Assembly (NCBI RefSeq): GCF_012927115.1 | Contig: NZ_JABBFY010000001.1 | Location: 1,922,001-1,986,000 of the forward strand | DNA: 64,000 bases | Direction: 5' to 3' | Source of the DNA: Sphingomonas sp. G-3-2-10 | Lineage (GTDB): Bacteria; Pseudomonadota; Alphaproteobacteria; Sphingomonadales; Sphingomonadaceae | In this document: positions 7,781 to 15,914 of the stretch, one piece after another | Position numbering within the stretch: the stretch's first letter is position 1 | How the letters are laid out: each line of letters starts with the position of its first letter | The notes under the pieces: generated by a model | The model's input: the letters and a program-made list of their open reading frames with translations, nothing else | Database searches by the model: none | What the model was told of the DNA's origin: nothing | Translations under genes and position numbers: made by a program

Positions 7781-8767
7781 TCAGGCCCTGCGTGCGAGGT
7801 TGCGCAGGGTCACCAGCGCATCTTCCAGCCCGCGATCCTGATCGCGGCCATGAACGGCAGGCGACGCGACCGTCTCCATGCCCGTCGCGATCCCCTTCTT
7901 CACCACACCCTTTTCCAGCCGCTCCAGCAGGGCATGGATCGTCGCGTCGGTGCGCGGCGTGGCGATGGCTTCGTCCTGCGCGCGGGGCTCCGGGCGCGGG
8001 GCGGGGCGCAGGCTCGGCGGCGGCGCAGGGCGCGGGCGGATCGGCGGGGTCAGCTCGAAAATCTCGAACCGCTCGGTTTCGTCGAACACCGCGGGACGCT
8101 TGCGGCGCAGCGGCAGCGGCGCGACCGAGGGGGGCATCGGGAAATCGAGGATGGCGTCCGGATCGAACGCCGCCATCGGCTGCTCCAGGTCGAGCGGCAG
8201 GTCCTGCTCGGCGGGAGCCCCATGAACCTCGGCGTGAACTTCGGCGGCTGCAATCGGCTGATCGAGAAGCATCGGCTCGGAATCCTCCACCACCGACTCG
8301 GGTGCCGGTGCCGCGAACAAGGGCTCTGCCGTGACACGTTTCGGTACGTCGGAGTCAAGGTTCGCCTGTTTGGGTTTCGCGGTGATCTCGAGGAACGGCA
8401 CGCCCAGATCGCGAGTCGCCAGCAACGGCGCGCGCGCCGGCGCATCGGGGTGCGCGTCCGCGCGGCGCAGCACCGGAGTCGGCACCGCTTCTTCGCTCAC
8501 CGGCGCTTCGCGGCCGAACGACAGCGTCCGGCTGCCGAACATCAGGAAGCACGCAAACCAGCCGAACAGCGCGACCACACCGCCCACGCCAAGCGAGAGT
8601 CCCGCCCGCGCGGTCAGCCCCAGCGGCGGCTCGGCGGCGGCCAGGACGGCGGGCAATCCGCTGTCCATCACCAGCCCCTCGACCAGCGGCGCGGGCGCGA
8701 TCGCCAGGGCCGCGGCAGCCGCCACGCCCATCACGATACCACCCAGCGTCGCTACGCCCAGATTCAT
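7781..8767 (-). CDS. Membrane protein with long Pro/Ala/Glu-rich linker
   Basis: A 328-residue protein. Two hydrophobic segments lie near the N-terminus (about residues 7-28 and 56-80); then comes a low-complexity region of about 200 residues rich in Pro, Ala, Glu and Arg, and a C-terminal helical tail (HALLERLEKGVVKKG, GLEDALVTLRNLARRA). ATG 8767 overlaps the stop of the upstream glycosyltransferase (ATGA), so the pair is one operon. The frame extends eight codons further up but the overlap start is the natural one. The layout suggests a membrane anchor with an extended soluble tail that may scaffold a glycan-assembly complex; that is inference. No family recognised. Confidence 0.75.
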   Translation of the reverse strand: MNLGVATLGGIVMGVAAAAALAIAPAPLVEGLVMDSGLPAVLAAAEPPLGLTARAGLSLGVGGVVALFGWFACFLMFGSRTLSFGREAPVSEEAVPTPVLRRADAHPDAPARAPLLATRDLGVPFLEITAKPKQANLDSDVPKRVTAEPLFAAPAPESVVEDSEPMLLDQPIAAAEVHAEVHGAPAEQDLPLDLEQPMAAFDPDAILDFPMPPSVAPLPLRRKRPAVFDETERFEIFELTPPIRPRPAPPPSLRPAPRPEPRAQDEAIATPRTDATIHALLERLEKGVVKKGIATGMETVASPAVHGRDQDRGLEDALVTLRNLARRA

Positions 8768-10002
8768 GCCTTCACCGCACCCTTGGTCCACGAGTCCTTC
8801 ACGGGCGCGATATTGGCGAGTTTTTGGTAAACAGACTCATAACGCCCGACATTCAGCGACCAGTTTCGCTCGGCCTCGACGAACGCCCTGCCCCGCGCCC
8901 GCCGCGCTTCCCAATGATCGCGATCGGCGAACAATCCGGCCACCGCCCGCGCCAGCGCCCGGGGGTCGTCGGGGCGGAACAGCGTGCCGGTATCCCCGTC
9001 GCGGATCAGCTCGCGATGCCCGCCCACGTCGGACGCCGCGACCAGCCGCATCTGCGCCATCGCTTCCAGCGGCTTGAGCGGGGTGACCAGATCGGTCAGC
9101 CGCATCCGCTTGCGCGGGTAAACAAGTACGTCGACCACGCTGTAATACCGTTCGACTTCATGGTGCGGCACCCGGCCGATGAAATGGATCCGGTCCGCCA
9201 CCGGCGACGCCCCGGCCTGCGCCCGCAGCGCCGCTTCGCACGGGCCCCCGCCGACCAGCACGAGGTGCATGTTCGGCCGCCACGCCACCAGCTGCGGCAT
9301 CGCGTCGATCAGGACGTCGAGGCCCTCATAATCGTAAAAACTGCCGATAAAGCCGATCGTCTCGGCCCCCTCGATCCCCAGCGTCTTCGCCAGCCCGCTA
9401 TCGTAAGGCAGCGGCTCGCCGAACAGAGTCAGGTCGACGCCGTTGGGCGAGACGAAGATCTTCGCCGGATCGATCCCGCGCCGGATCAGGTCGCAGCGCA
9501 GCCCTTCGCAGATCACCGCGACGGCATCGGCCTTCTTCACCGCCCGCGTCTCCAGCGCGCGGGTGGCGCGATACTTCATCGAACCCTCGCGCCCGTCGCC
9601 ATTGCCCACCGCGGCGTCTTCCCAGAAAGCGCGGATCTCATAGACGAAGGGCAGCTTCAGCCGGTTCGCGGCGCGCTGCCCCGCCATCGCGTTGAGCACC
9701 GGCGAATGGGCGTGGAGCACATCGGGCTGGAACTCGCGCGCCACCTTGCGGATGCGCCGGGCGAAACGGTTCACCTCGCGCCACTCGCCCAAAGGCGCTG
9801 GCGCCGGCGGCACGACAGGCGTGCGGTAGAAGCGCAGTCCTTCGACTTCCTCCAGCGGCTCCGCGAAATCGCCATGCCGCGGCCCGGTCACCGCCGCCAC
9901 GTCCCAGCCGCGCGCGATCTGCGCTTTCAGGATCGCTCGCGTGCGGAAGGTGTAGCCGCTGTGCAGCGGCAGGCTGTGGTCGAGAAGGTGGAGGACGCGC
10001 AT
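8764..10002 (-). CDS. XrtA/PEP-CTERM system-associated group 4 glycosyltransferase
   Basis: A 412-residue GT-B glycosyltransferase. The N-terminus MRVLHLLDHSLPLHSGYTFR is the hallmark of the exosortase-A-associated subgroup (TIGR04063-type) of GT4 enzymes. Later motifs are LHAHSPVLNA, IFVSPNGVDLTLF, IGFIGSFYDYEGLDVLIDAM, and the nucleotide-sugar-binding region LKPLEAMAQMRLVAASDVGG with the EX7E-type Glu residues. It should transfer a sugar from a nucleotide donor to a lipid-linked or surface glycan at the cytoplasmic face of the inner membrane. It heads an operon with the 328-residue membrane protein and diverges from the O-antigen-ligase-like gene, the usual company for this subgroup, although no exosortase gene is in the window. 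Confidence 0.92.
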   Translation of the reverse strand: MRVLHLLDHSLPLHSGYTFRTRAILKAQIARGWDVAAVTGPRHGDFAEPLEEVEGLRFYRTPVVPPAPAPLGEWREVNRFARRIRKVAREFQPDVLHAHSPVLNAMAGQRAANRLKLPFVYEIRAFWEDAAVGNGDGREGSMKYRATRALETRAVKKADAVAVICEGLRCDLIRRGIDPAKIFVSPNGVDLTLFGEPLPYDSGLAKTLGIEGAETIGFIGSFYDYEGLDVLIDAMPQLVAWRPNMHLVLVGGGPCEAALRAQAGASPVADRIHFIGRVPHHEVERYYSVVDVLVYPRKRMRLTDLVTPLKPLEAMAQMRLVAASDVGGHRELIRDGDTGTLFRPDDPRALARAVAGLFADRDHWEARRARGRAFVEAERNWSLNVGRYESVYQKLANIAPVKDSWTKGAVKA

Positions 10003-10087
10003 GGCGTTTCCCTGCCACGACCCTCCTTAACGGCACGTCAACCGCCCGCGCGTATGCCCCTCATGCACAGGAGCGCGTGACAAGCCG

Positions 10088-10237
10088 ATGATCGACAATT
10101 TCTCGCTAGCGGTCAGCCACGGGCTGATGATGCTCGCCGCGATCCTGTTGCTGCGCCGTCCCGACCTCGATTCGGAGGAAATGCCGGAGGACAAGGCCCG
10201 GTCGAGCAAGCGCCGATGGGGCCGCCCCGGTGCATGA
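10088..10237 (+). CDS. Possible small single-pass membrane protein
   Basis: A 49-residue frame from ATG 10088 with one hydrophobic helix (LAVSHGLMMLAAILLL) and a charged, Arg-rich tail ending RRWGRPGA. Its last eight bases overlap the GTG start of the ligase gene, an arrangement typical of translational coupling. AGGAG lies about 14 bases upstream, rather far. Codon third positions look coding. It would sit first in the ligase-acyltransferase operon. Function unknown; the call is tentative. Confidence 0.5.
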   Translation: MIDNFSLAVSHGLMMLAAILLLRRPDLDSEEMPEDKARSSKRRWGRPGA

Positions 10238-11591
10238 TATTCCGTTCCTCGTCTTTCTGGCGGCGCTGTTCGGGTTCGGCTTCTACCGGCCGTTCCTGTT
10301 CGTGCTTGCCTATGCCTATATCGACATCGTCTCGCCCCAGCGGTTGACCTACGTCCTGCTCAATTCGGTCCCCGTCTCGCTGATGGCGGTGGCATTCGCG
10401 GTGGGCGGCTGGCTCGTCGCGGACGACAAGAAGGATCTGCGCGTCGCCCCCCGCCAGATCCTCATTCTCGTCCTGCTCGCCTATTGCTTCTACACCACGA
10501 AGAACGCCGATTTCCCGCTCGAAGCGCTCGATAAATGGGACTGGGTGTGGAAGGCGCTGGCCTTCGCCTTCTTCCTCCCCTTCACCCTGCGCACCCGCCT
10601 GCGGATCGAAGCGCTGATGCTGTTCATGTGCCTGTCCGCCGCGTCGATCATCATCGTCGGCGGGATCAAGACGCTTGGCTCGGGCGGCGGCTATGGCGAA
10701 CTGAACCTGATGATCACCAACAATTCGGGGCTCTACGAAGGCTCGACCATCTCGACGGTGGCGATCTGCATCATCCCGCTGATCCTGTGGTTCACCAGGC
10801 ACGGCACGCTGTTCGCGCCGGACTGGAAAGTGAAGCTCTTCTGCTACTCGCTGGTCTTCGCCTGCCTGCTGATCCCGGTCGGCACCTCGACTCGCACTGG
10901 CCTGCTCTGCATCGGCCTGCTCGCGCTGCTGATGTTCCGCGATGCCAAGCGCAAGATGGTCTATGTCGGCGCGGCAGTGACGCTCGCGGTGGTCGCCGTC
11001 CCCTTCCTGCCGCAGGCCTTCATGGAGCGGATGGGCACGATCAAGACCTACCAGGGCGACAGCTCCGCCTCGACCCGCGTCGCCGTGTGGCAGTGGACGA
11101 TGGACTATGTGAAGACCCACCCGATGGGCGGCGGCTTCGAAGCGTATCGCCAGAACAGGATCCGCTACGAAAAGGTCAATGTCGAGAAGAGCGGCGGCCA
11201 GGCAACCGTCGAGCGCAACATCGAAACCGATTCCGCCCGCGCCTATCACAGCGCCTATTTCGAGATGCTCGGCGAACAGGGCTATCCCGGCCTCGCCATC
11301 TGGCTGCTGATCAACATGGGCGGAATCTTCCGCATGGAGGTGCTCCGCCGGCGCTATCGCAAGGCCGAACCCGACGAAGCCTGGATCGCCCCGCTGGCCG
11401 GCGCGCTCCAGTCCGCCAATATCATCTACCTGCTCGGCGCGGTGTTCATCGCCATCGCCTTCCAGCCCTTCGTCTATATGCTGATCGGCGCGCAGATCGG
11501 CCTCGACGTCTATTGCGCGAAGAAGCGCGCCGCCGCGTCATGGCGTCCGCTGCGCAAGGCCCGCCCGACACCCGTGGCGGCCACGGCATGA
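10230..11591 (+). CDS. Putative O-glycosylation ligase, exosortase A-associated
   Basis: A 453-residue polytopic inner-membrane protein of the O-antigen ligase (Wzy/WaaL-like) superfamily. About ten hydrophobic segments are present, with a periplasmic loop between roughly residues 275 and 345 (MGTIKTYQGDSSASTRVAVW, DYVKTHPMGGGFEAYR and ARAYHSAYFEMLGEQGYPG) that carries the conserved Arg and His residues of ligases. The N-terminus (FGFYRPFLFVLAYAYIDIVSPQ) matches the subgroup found beside exosortase A genes (TIGR03097-type). It should join lipid-linked glycan units to an acceptor on the periplasmic side. Start is GTG 10230. Its stop overlaps the acyltransferase start (ATGA). Confidence 0.9.
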   Translation: MHDIPFLVFLAALFGFGFYRPFLFVLAYAYIDIVSPQRLTYVLLNSVPVSLMAVAFAVGGWLVADDKKDLRVAPRQILILVLLAYCFYTTKNADFPLEALDKWDWVWKALAFAFFLPFTLRTRLRIEALMLFMCLSAASIIIVGGIKTLGSGGGYGELNLMITNNSGLYEGSTISTVAICIIPLILWFTRHGTLFAPDWKVKLFCYSLVFACLLIPVGTSTRTGLLCIGLLALLMFRDAKRKMVYVGAAVTLAVVAVPFLPQAFMERMGTIKTYQGDSSASTRVAVWQWTMDYVKTHPMGGGFEAYRQNRIRYEKVNVEKSGGQATVERNIETDSARAYHSAYFEMLGEQGYPGLAIWLLINMGGIFRMEVLRRRYRKAEPDEAWIAPLAGALQSANIIYLLGAVFIAIAFQPFVYMLIGAQIGLDVYCAKKRAAASWRPLRKARPTPVAATA

Positions 11592-12670
11592 ACGAACTGC
11601 GCGCGCTCACTTCGGTTCGCGGCATCGCGGCGTGGCTGGTGGTCCTCTACCATATCCGCCTCTCGATCGACGGCTTGCCCGCCCCCGCGCTGGCCTTCTT
11701 CGCCAAAGGCTATCTGGCGGTCGACTTCTTCTTCCTGCTCTCGGGCTTCGTCATCTGGCTGAGCTATGCCGACCGCATCCGCGACGGTGGCCTCGCCGCG
11801 ATTCCCGAATTCCTCAAGCGCCGCATCGCGCGTATCTGGCCGCTGCACATCTTCGTGCTGGCGGGGGGCGTCGCGCTCGCGCTGCTGCTCGCCGCCACCG
11901 GGCGCGAGGCGGCGCATTTCCCCTTCGCCGAACTGCCGCTGCATGTCGTGCTACTTCAGAATTGGGGCTTCACCGATACGCTGAGCTGGAACGATCCCGC
12001 CTGGTCGATCTCGTGCGAGCTGGGTGCGTATCTGGTCTTCCCCTTCCTCGCCTTCGCGGTCGACTGGCGGCGCGTGCCGACGCTGGCGATCCTCGCCGCC
12101 ATCGCCGCGCTGCTGGTGCTGATCCACGCGCTGTTCGCCGCGCACAACGCCACGACGCTCGGTCAGTTGATCCCGCAACTCGGCCTGCTGCGCTGCGTAT
12201 TGGAGTTCGCCGCCGGCACCGCGATCTGCGCGCTGTGGCTGCGCTGGCGCGACCAGTGGGTCGAGCCCGCCGCCATTTCCGTCACCCTCGCCGCAATCCT
12301 GTTTGCCGCATGGATCGCCGGACTGCTGCCCGAAACCCTAGCCGTCCCCGCAGCCTTCGCCGCAGCCCTTCTCGCGCTGGCGCTGACCGCAGGGCGCAAG
12401 GGCAACCCGCTCGAAGCCGGGCCGCTCCATTATCTCGGCGAGATCAGCTACGCGACCTATCTCGGCCATTACCTCCTGTGGTTCGCGTTCAAGCTGGTCT
12501 TCGTCAGCGACGCCCACGCCGTCGGCTGGCCACTGATCGCGCTGTACCTCGCGCTGGTCCTCGCCACGTCGATCGCCCTCTATCACGGCGTCGAGCGCCC
12601 CGCGCAGCGCTGGATCAACGCGATCAAACTTCCCCGCCCCTCCGGAACCTCGGCCACCACCGCGCATTGA
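11588..12670 (+). CDS. Acyltransferase family 3 (OafA/YrhL type)
   Basis: A 360-residue multi-pass membrane protein. The N-terminal helix has LTSVRGIAAWLVVLYHIRLS with the conserved Arg-Gly and the catalytic-region His, then AVDFFFLLSGFVIW and RRIARIWPLH, the standard motifs of acyltransferase_3. These enzymes move acetyl or other acyl groups from the cytoplasm onto surface polysaccharide sugars. The C-terminal part (LGEISYATYLGHYLLWFAF) also fits. It is coupled by a four-base overlap to the ligase gene, so it probably decorates the same glycan. The gene at 45720 belongs to the same family, but the two are only distantly alike. Confidence 0.92.
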   Translation: MNELRALTSVRGIAAWLVVLYHIRLSIDGLPAPALAFFAKGYLAVDFFFLLSGFVIWLSYADRIRDGGLAAIPEFLKRRIARIWPLHIFVLAGGVALALLLAATGREAAHFPFAELPLHVVLLQNWGFTDTLSWNDPAWSISCELGAYLVFPFLAFAVDWRRVPTLAILAAIAALLVLIHALFAAHNATTLGQLIPQLGLLRCVLEFAAGTAICALWLRWRDQWVEPAAISVTLAAILFAAWIAGLLPETLAVPAAFAAALLALALTAGRKGNPLEAGPLHYLGEISYATYLGHYLLWFAFKLVFVSDAHAVGWPLIALYLALVLATSIALYHGVERPAQRWINAIKLPRPSGTSATTAH

Positions 12671-12680
12671 GCGGGGACGC

Positions 12681-13694
12681 ATGACGTCCCCATCCATCCT
12701 CTATGTCGACGACCAGCAGCCGGGGATCACCCGCAAGAAGGTCCGTCATGGCTGGGGCTATTGGGACGAAGCCGGCAAGCGCATCACCGATCGCGACGAG
12801 ATCGACCGGCTCAACGCCATCGGCATGCCGCCCGCGTACAACAATGTCTGGTTCTGTCCCGATCCGCGCGGCCATATCCAGGCGACCGGCTATGACGACC
12901 GGGGCCGCAAGCAATATCGCTACCACATTGGCTTCCGCGAAGCGCAGGAAGCGGCGAAGTACGACCGGTGCGGCAGCTTCGGCGAGCATCTCCCCAAGCT
13001 CCGCGCCAAGGTCGAGGCCGATCTGAAGCTGCGCGGGCTGTGCAAGGAAAAGGCCGTCGCGGCGGTCGTCCGCCTGCTCGACCTCGGCAGCATCCGTGTC
13101 GGCAACGAGGAATATGCGGCGACCAACAAGAGCTTCGGCGCGACCACGCTGCGCAAGCGCCACGCCAAGGTGAAGGGCCAGACGCTCCGCCTCCAGTTCA
13201 GGGCCAAGTCGGGCAAGCTGCGCATCCTGACCATCACCGACGGCTCGCTCAGCCGCTTCGTCAAGAAGTGCCAGGACCTCCCCGGCCAGCATTTGTTCCG
13301 CTGGTGCGACGCAGCCGGCGAATGCCATCCGGTCACCTCGACCGACGTCAATTGCTACATCCGCGAAGCGATGGACGAGGACTTCACCGCCAAGCATTTC
13401 CGCACCTGGGGCGCCAGCGTGATCGCGTTCGAGGCGCTGGCCCATGCCGACGCCTATCTCGGCCTCAAGGCGATGCTCGAGCCCGTCACCGAAGCCTTGG
13501 GCAACACCCCCACGATCGCCCGCAAATCCTATGTCCACCCCGCGCTGGTCGCGCTGGCGAAGGACCGCGACGCGCAACAATCGTTTCGCGAGCGTCTTCA
13601 TCTCCCGCGCGCCACGCGCTACCTCAGCCGCGCCGAACGCGGCCTCATCGCTTTCCTCGAAAGCGACGCGCCGGCCACCGCGAAGGCAGCCTGA
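12681..13694 (+). CDS. DNA topoisomerase IB (poxvirus/eukaryotic type)
   Basis: A 337-residue type IB topoisomerase, the bacterial size class. It makes a transient 3'-phosphotyrosine nick and lets the duplex swivel, removing positive and negative supercoils without ATP. Catalytic residues can be placed as Arg139 (GSIRVGNEEY), Lys176 (FRAKSGK), Arg241 (KHFRTWGAS) and the nucleophile Tyr284 (ARKSYVHPAL). The N-terminal DNA-clamp half has GYWDEAGKRITDRDEI and MPPAYNNVWFCPDPRGHIQATG. ATG 12681 has GGGGA nearby. Such enzymes are patchily distributed in bacteria and common in sphingomonads; usually dispensable. Confidence 0.95.
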   Translation: MTSPSILYVDDQQPGITRKKVRHGWGYWDEAGKRITDRDEIDRLNAIGMPPAYNNVWFCPDPRGHIQATGYDDRGRKQYRYHIGFREAQEAAKYDRCGSFGEHLPKLRAKVEADLKLRGLCKEKAVAAVVRLLDLGSIRVGNEEYAATNKSFGATTLRKRHAKVKGQTLRLQFRAKSGKLRILTITDGSLSRFVKKCQDLPGQHLFRWCDAAGECHPVTSTDVNCYIREAMDEDFTAKHFRTWGASVIAFEALAHADAYLGLKAMLEPVTEALGNTPTIARKSYVHPALVALAKDRDAQQSFRERLHLPRATRYLSRAERGLIAFLESDAPATAKAA

Positions 13695-13702
13695 GACCCT
13701 TG

Positions 13703-14863
13703 ATGACCAATAATGCCAATTCCCCACTCCTTTCGGGCGACGAACTGCACCAGCAGGCCCGGACCTTCTTTCAGGACGCGACGATCTGGGTTCAGACGCA
13801 TTGGCTGAACATCCTCATCGCCACCGCCGTGGCGGTCACCGTCTTCTTCGCGCTGCACATGGTCCGCCGCTGGGGCATGAAGCTGTGCGAGCGCGGTCAG
13901 GGCGTGCAGAACTGGTATTCGATCATCGGCCGCGCGCTGGCCAAGACCGGCCATTTCTTCATCCTGATGCTGTCGATCAAGCTGGTCACCAGCTACGCCA
14001 ATCCGCCCGTGATGGTGGCGACGACGATCACCTTCCTCTTCACCATCTCGGCGGTCTTCCAGGCCGCGATCTGGGTGCGCGAGCTGATCTTCGGCGCGAT
14101 CGAGCACAAGACCAGCGCCGAGAATTATCACGGCAGCGGGCTGACCAGTGCGCTCGGCATCATCCGCATCCTGATCACCGTGGTGCTGTTCGCGATCGCG
14201 CTGATCGTCGTGCTCAGCAATCTGGGCGTCAACGTCACCGGTCTGGTCGCCGGTCTTGGTGTCGGCGGCATCGCCATCGGTCTGGCGGCGCAGGGCATCT
14301 TCGCCAACCTCTTCGCAGCGCTGACGATCCTGTTCGATCGCCCCTTCCGCGTCGGCGACAAGATCCGCTTCGACCGCAGCAGCGGTACGGTGGTCGCGAT
14401 CGGCCTGATGTCGACGCGAATCCGCTCGTTCGTCGGCGAGGAACTGATCATCGCCAACAAGCAGCTGCTCGACAAGCTGATCGAAAACCTCTCGCTGCGC
14501 CACCATACCCGCATCAAGCTCCCCATCGGCGTCGCTTACGAGACGCCGATCGAAAAGCTCGAGGCGCTGCCGGCGATGATGAAGGAGATCGTCGAGGCCG
14601 CGGGCGGCACCCTGTCGCGCGCCAGCACCGAAGCGTTCGGCGCCAGCTCGATCGATTTCATGATCGAATATGACGTGCCCGGCGACGACATGCCCCACGC
14701 CCAGATCGTCCGCGACAAGATCATGTTCGGCATCGTCCGCCGCTTCGCCGCCGAAGGGATCACCATCCCCTATCCGACCCAGACGGCCTACACCGCCGCA
14801 CCGGACGGCACGCTGATCCCGCCCTATCCGCTCGACCCCGCGCCCGAGGCCGCAAGGCCATGA
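13703..14863 (+). CDS. Small-conductance mechanosensitive channel, MscS family
   Basis: A 386-residue inner-membrane channel that opens under membrane tension to release solutes during osmotic downshock. An N-terminal extension with three hydrophobic segments precedes the MscS core. The pore helix TM3 is GLVAGLGVGGIAIGLAAQGI, with the Gly/Ala packing pattern of MscS, followed by FANLFAALTILFDRPFRVGDKIRF and the beta domain. The C-terminal part (TRIKLPIGVAYETPIEKLEALP) forms the cytoplasmic vestibule. ATG 13703 lies eight bases past the topoisomerase stop; its own stop overlaps the next start. Confidence 0.93.
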   Translation: MTNNANSPLLSGDELHQQARTFFQDATIWVQTHWLNILIATAVAVTVFFALHMVRRWGMKLCERGQGVQNWYSIIGRALAKTGHFFILMLSIKLVTSYANPPVMVATTITFLFTISAVFQAAIWVRELIFGAIEHKTSAENYHGSGLTSALGIIRILITVVLFAIALIVVLSNLGVNVTGLVAGLGVGGIAIGLAAQGIFANLFAALTILFDRPFRVGDKIRFDRSSGTVVAIGLMSTRIRSFVGEELIIANKQLLDKLIENLSLRHHTRIKLPIGVAYETPIEKLEALPAMMKEIVEAAGGTLSRASTEAFGASSIDFMIEYDVPGDDMPHAQIVRDKIMFGIVRRFAAEGITIPYPTQTAYTAAPDGTLIPPYPLDPAPEAARP

Positions 14864-15330
14864 CCCGGATCGCCGACACGATCCGCGACTTCTACCACGC
14901 CTATCACGAGCGTGACCGCGCGGCGGCGTCGGCGTTGATGGACGAAGGCTTCACCTTCACCAGCCCCTATGACGACGCGATCGGCAAGGCCGAATGGTTC
15001 GCGCGCTGCTGGGATCCCGGCGATCATCACGCCGCGTTCGAGGAAGATCAGCTGGCGGAGACCGGCGAAGGCGGCGCCTTCCTCACCTATATCCTCACCC
15101 TCGATACCGGCCTGTCCTTCCGCAACACCGAATATCTGGTCGTACGCGAGGGGCGGATCCTGAGCGTGAACGTCTATTTCGGCGCCAGCTACAGGGACGG
15201 CGCATTCGTCGCGCAATCCCCGCCGCCGGCGCCGGAAAGCGCGGACGCGGCGCCCGATCCCGCGCCAGCCCCGCCTGTCAGGGGCAAAGGCTGGCGGCGA
15301 GTGCTGCCGTCCCCTCGCATCAAGGGCTGA
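14860..15330 (+). CDS. SnoaL-like / NTF2-fold protein
   Basis: A 156-residue protein with a cone-shaped NTF2-like domain in residues 1-115: IADTIRDFYHAYHERDRAAASALMDEGFTF-like start, then TSPYDDAIGKAEWFARCW and a strand ending ILSVNVYFGASY. The last 35 residues are Pro/Ala-rich and low in complexity. SnoaL-like domains are used as small hydrolases, isomerases or ligand binders, so no reaction can be assigned. Start ATG overlaps the MscS stop (ATGA), so the two are co-translated. Confidence 0.8.
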   Translation: MTRIADTIRDFYHAYHERDRAAASALMDEGFTFTSPYDDAIGKAEWFARCWDPGDHHAAFEEDQLAETGEGGAFLTYILTLDTGLSFRNTEYLVVREGRILSVNVYFGASYRDGAFVAQSPPPAPESADAAPDPAPAPPVRGKGWRRVLPSPRIKG

Positions 15331-15333
15331 GCG

Positions 15334-15813
15334 TCAGGCCGCGACGCCCATCGCGCTCAGGAATCCCTGCCACCCGGCGACCGTCATCGTTCCGCGATAT
15401 TCGGCCTGCATCTCGGGCGTCAGCACCTCGATCATCCGCGTGCCTTCGATCCACAGCTCCAGCACGCCGAACGCGCCGCCGCGCTTGCGATACTTGACCG
15501 GCCAGCCCTCGCGCTTCGCGACCGCCAGCACCGCTTCGACGGTGAACGGCGTCGCCATCGCGAAATGGGTCGAGGAACGCGGGTTGCGCGCGCCGATCAC
15601 GCCATAGCTGTCGGCATCGCCTTCGGCTTCCATCAGTTCCGTGCCGCGCGGATAGACTTCGACGGCGGTGTTCCGCTCGTCGCCCGCGAACGCGATCCAG
15701 CTCGCTTCGCCCATCACCGGCGGAAACGGCGTGGCGATCCCGCCCCACAGCTCGGCGATCACTTCGGCTACGCGGCGCGGATCGCCCGCATCGATCGAAA
15801 CATGAAACAGCAT
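15334..15813 (-). CDS. VOC/glyoxalase-fold-like protein
   Basis: A 159-residue protein that begins FHVSIDAGDPRRVAEVIAELWGG, the beta-alpha start of a vicinal-oxygen-chelate unit, continues with SWIAFAGDERNTAVEVYPRG, and has a second half, STHFAMATPFTVEAVLAVAKREG then FGVLELWIEGTRMIEVLTPEM, resembling a second module. Metal-ligand residues are not clear enough to name an enzyme. It diverges from the TetR gene; three TetR-like operators occupy the space between, so it is very probably the regulator's target. The last residues match proteins I have seen only as hypothetical. Confidence 0.75.
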   Translation of the reverse strand: MLFHVSIDAGDPRRVAEVIAELWGGIATPFPPVMGEASWIAFAGDERNTAVEVYPRGTELMEAEGDADSYGVIGARNPRSSTHFAMATPFTVEAVLAVAKREGWPVKYRKRGGAFGVLELWIEGTRMIEVLTPEMQAEYRGTMTVAGWQGFLSAMGVAA

Positions 15814-15832
15814 CTTCTACTCCCTGAGTCTC

Positions 15833-15897
15833 GGCACTTTTTGTGCCACCACATGACGGCACAAAAAGTGCCACGCCAATTTGACACAAAATGTGCC
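15833..15897. promoter_or_regulatory. Three phased palindromic operators, GGCAC-N5-GTGCC type
   Basis: Copy 1 GGCACTTTTTGTGCC (15833-15847), copy 2 GGCACAAAAAGTGCC (15858-15872) and copy 3 GACACAAAATGTGCC (15883-15897, one arm mismatch). Centres lie at 15840, 15865 and 15890, exactly 25 bases apart. They fill the space between the VOC start (15813) and the TetR start (15915). The arrangement points to binding by the adjacent TetR-family protein at both divergent promoters, with possible cooperativity. The binding itself is inferred. Confidence 0.85.
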
Positions 15898-15914
15898 ATC
15901 GCTAGATACACGTC

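Noticed and set aside
15833..15897. Short repeats considered as a CRISPR remnant
   Set aside because: Units are 15-base palindromes with 10-base spacing, no spacer diversity or cas genes, and they sit in a TetR divergent promoter, which explains them.
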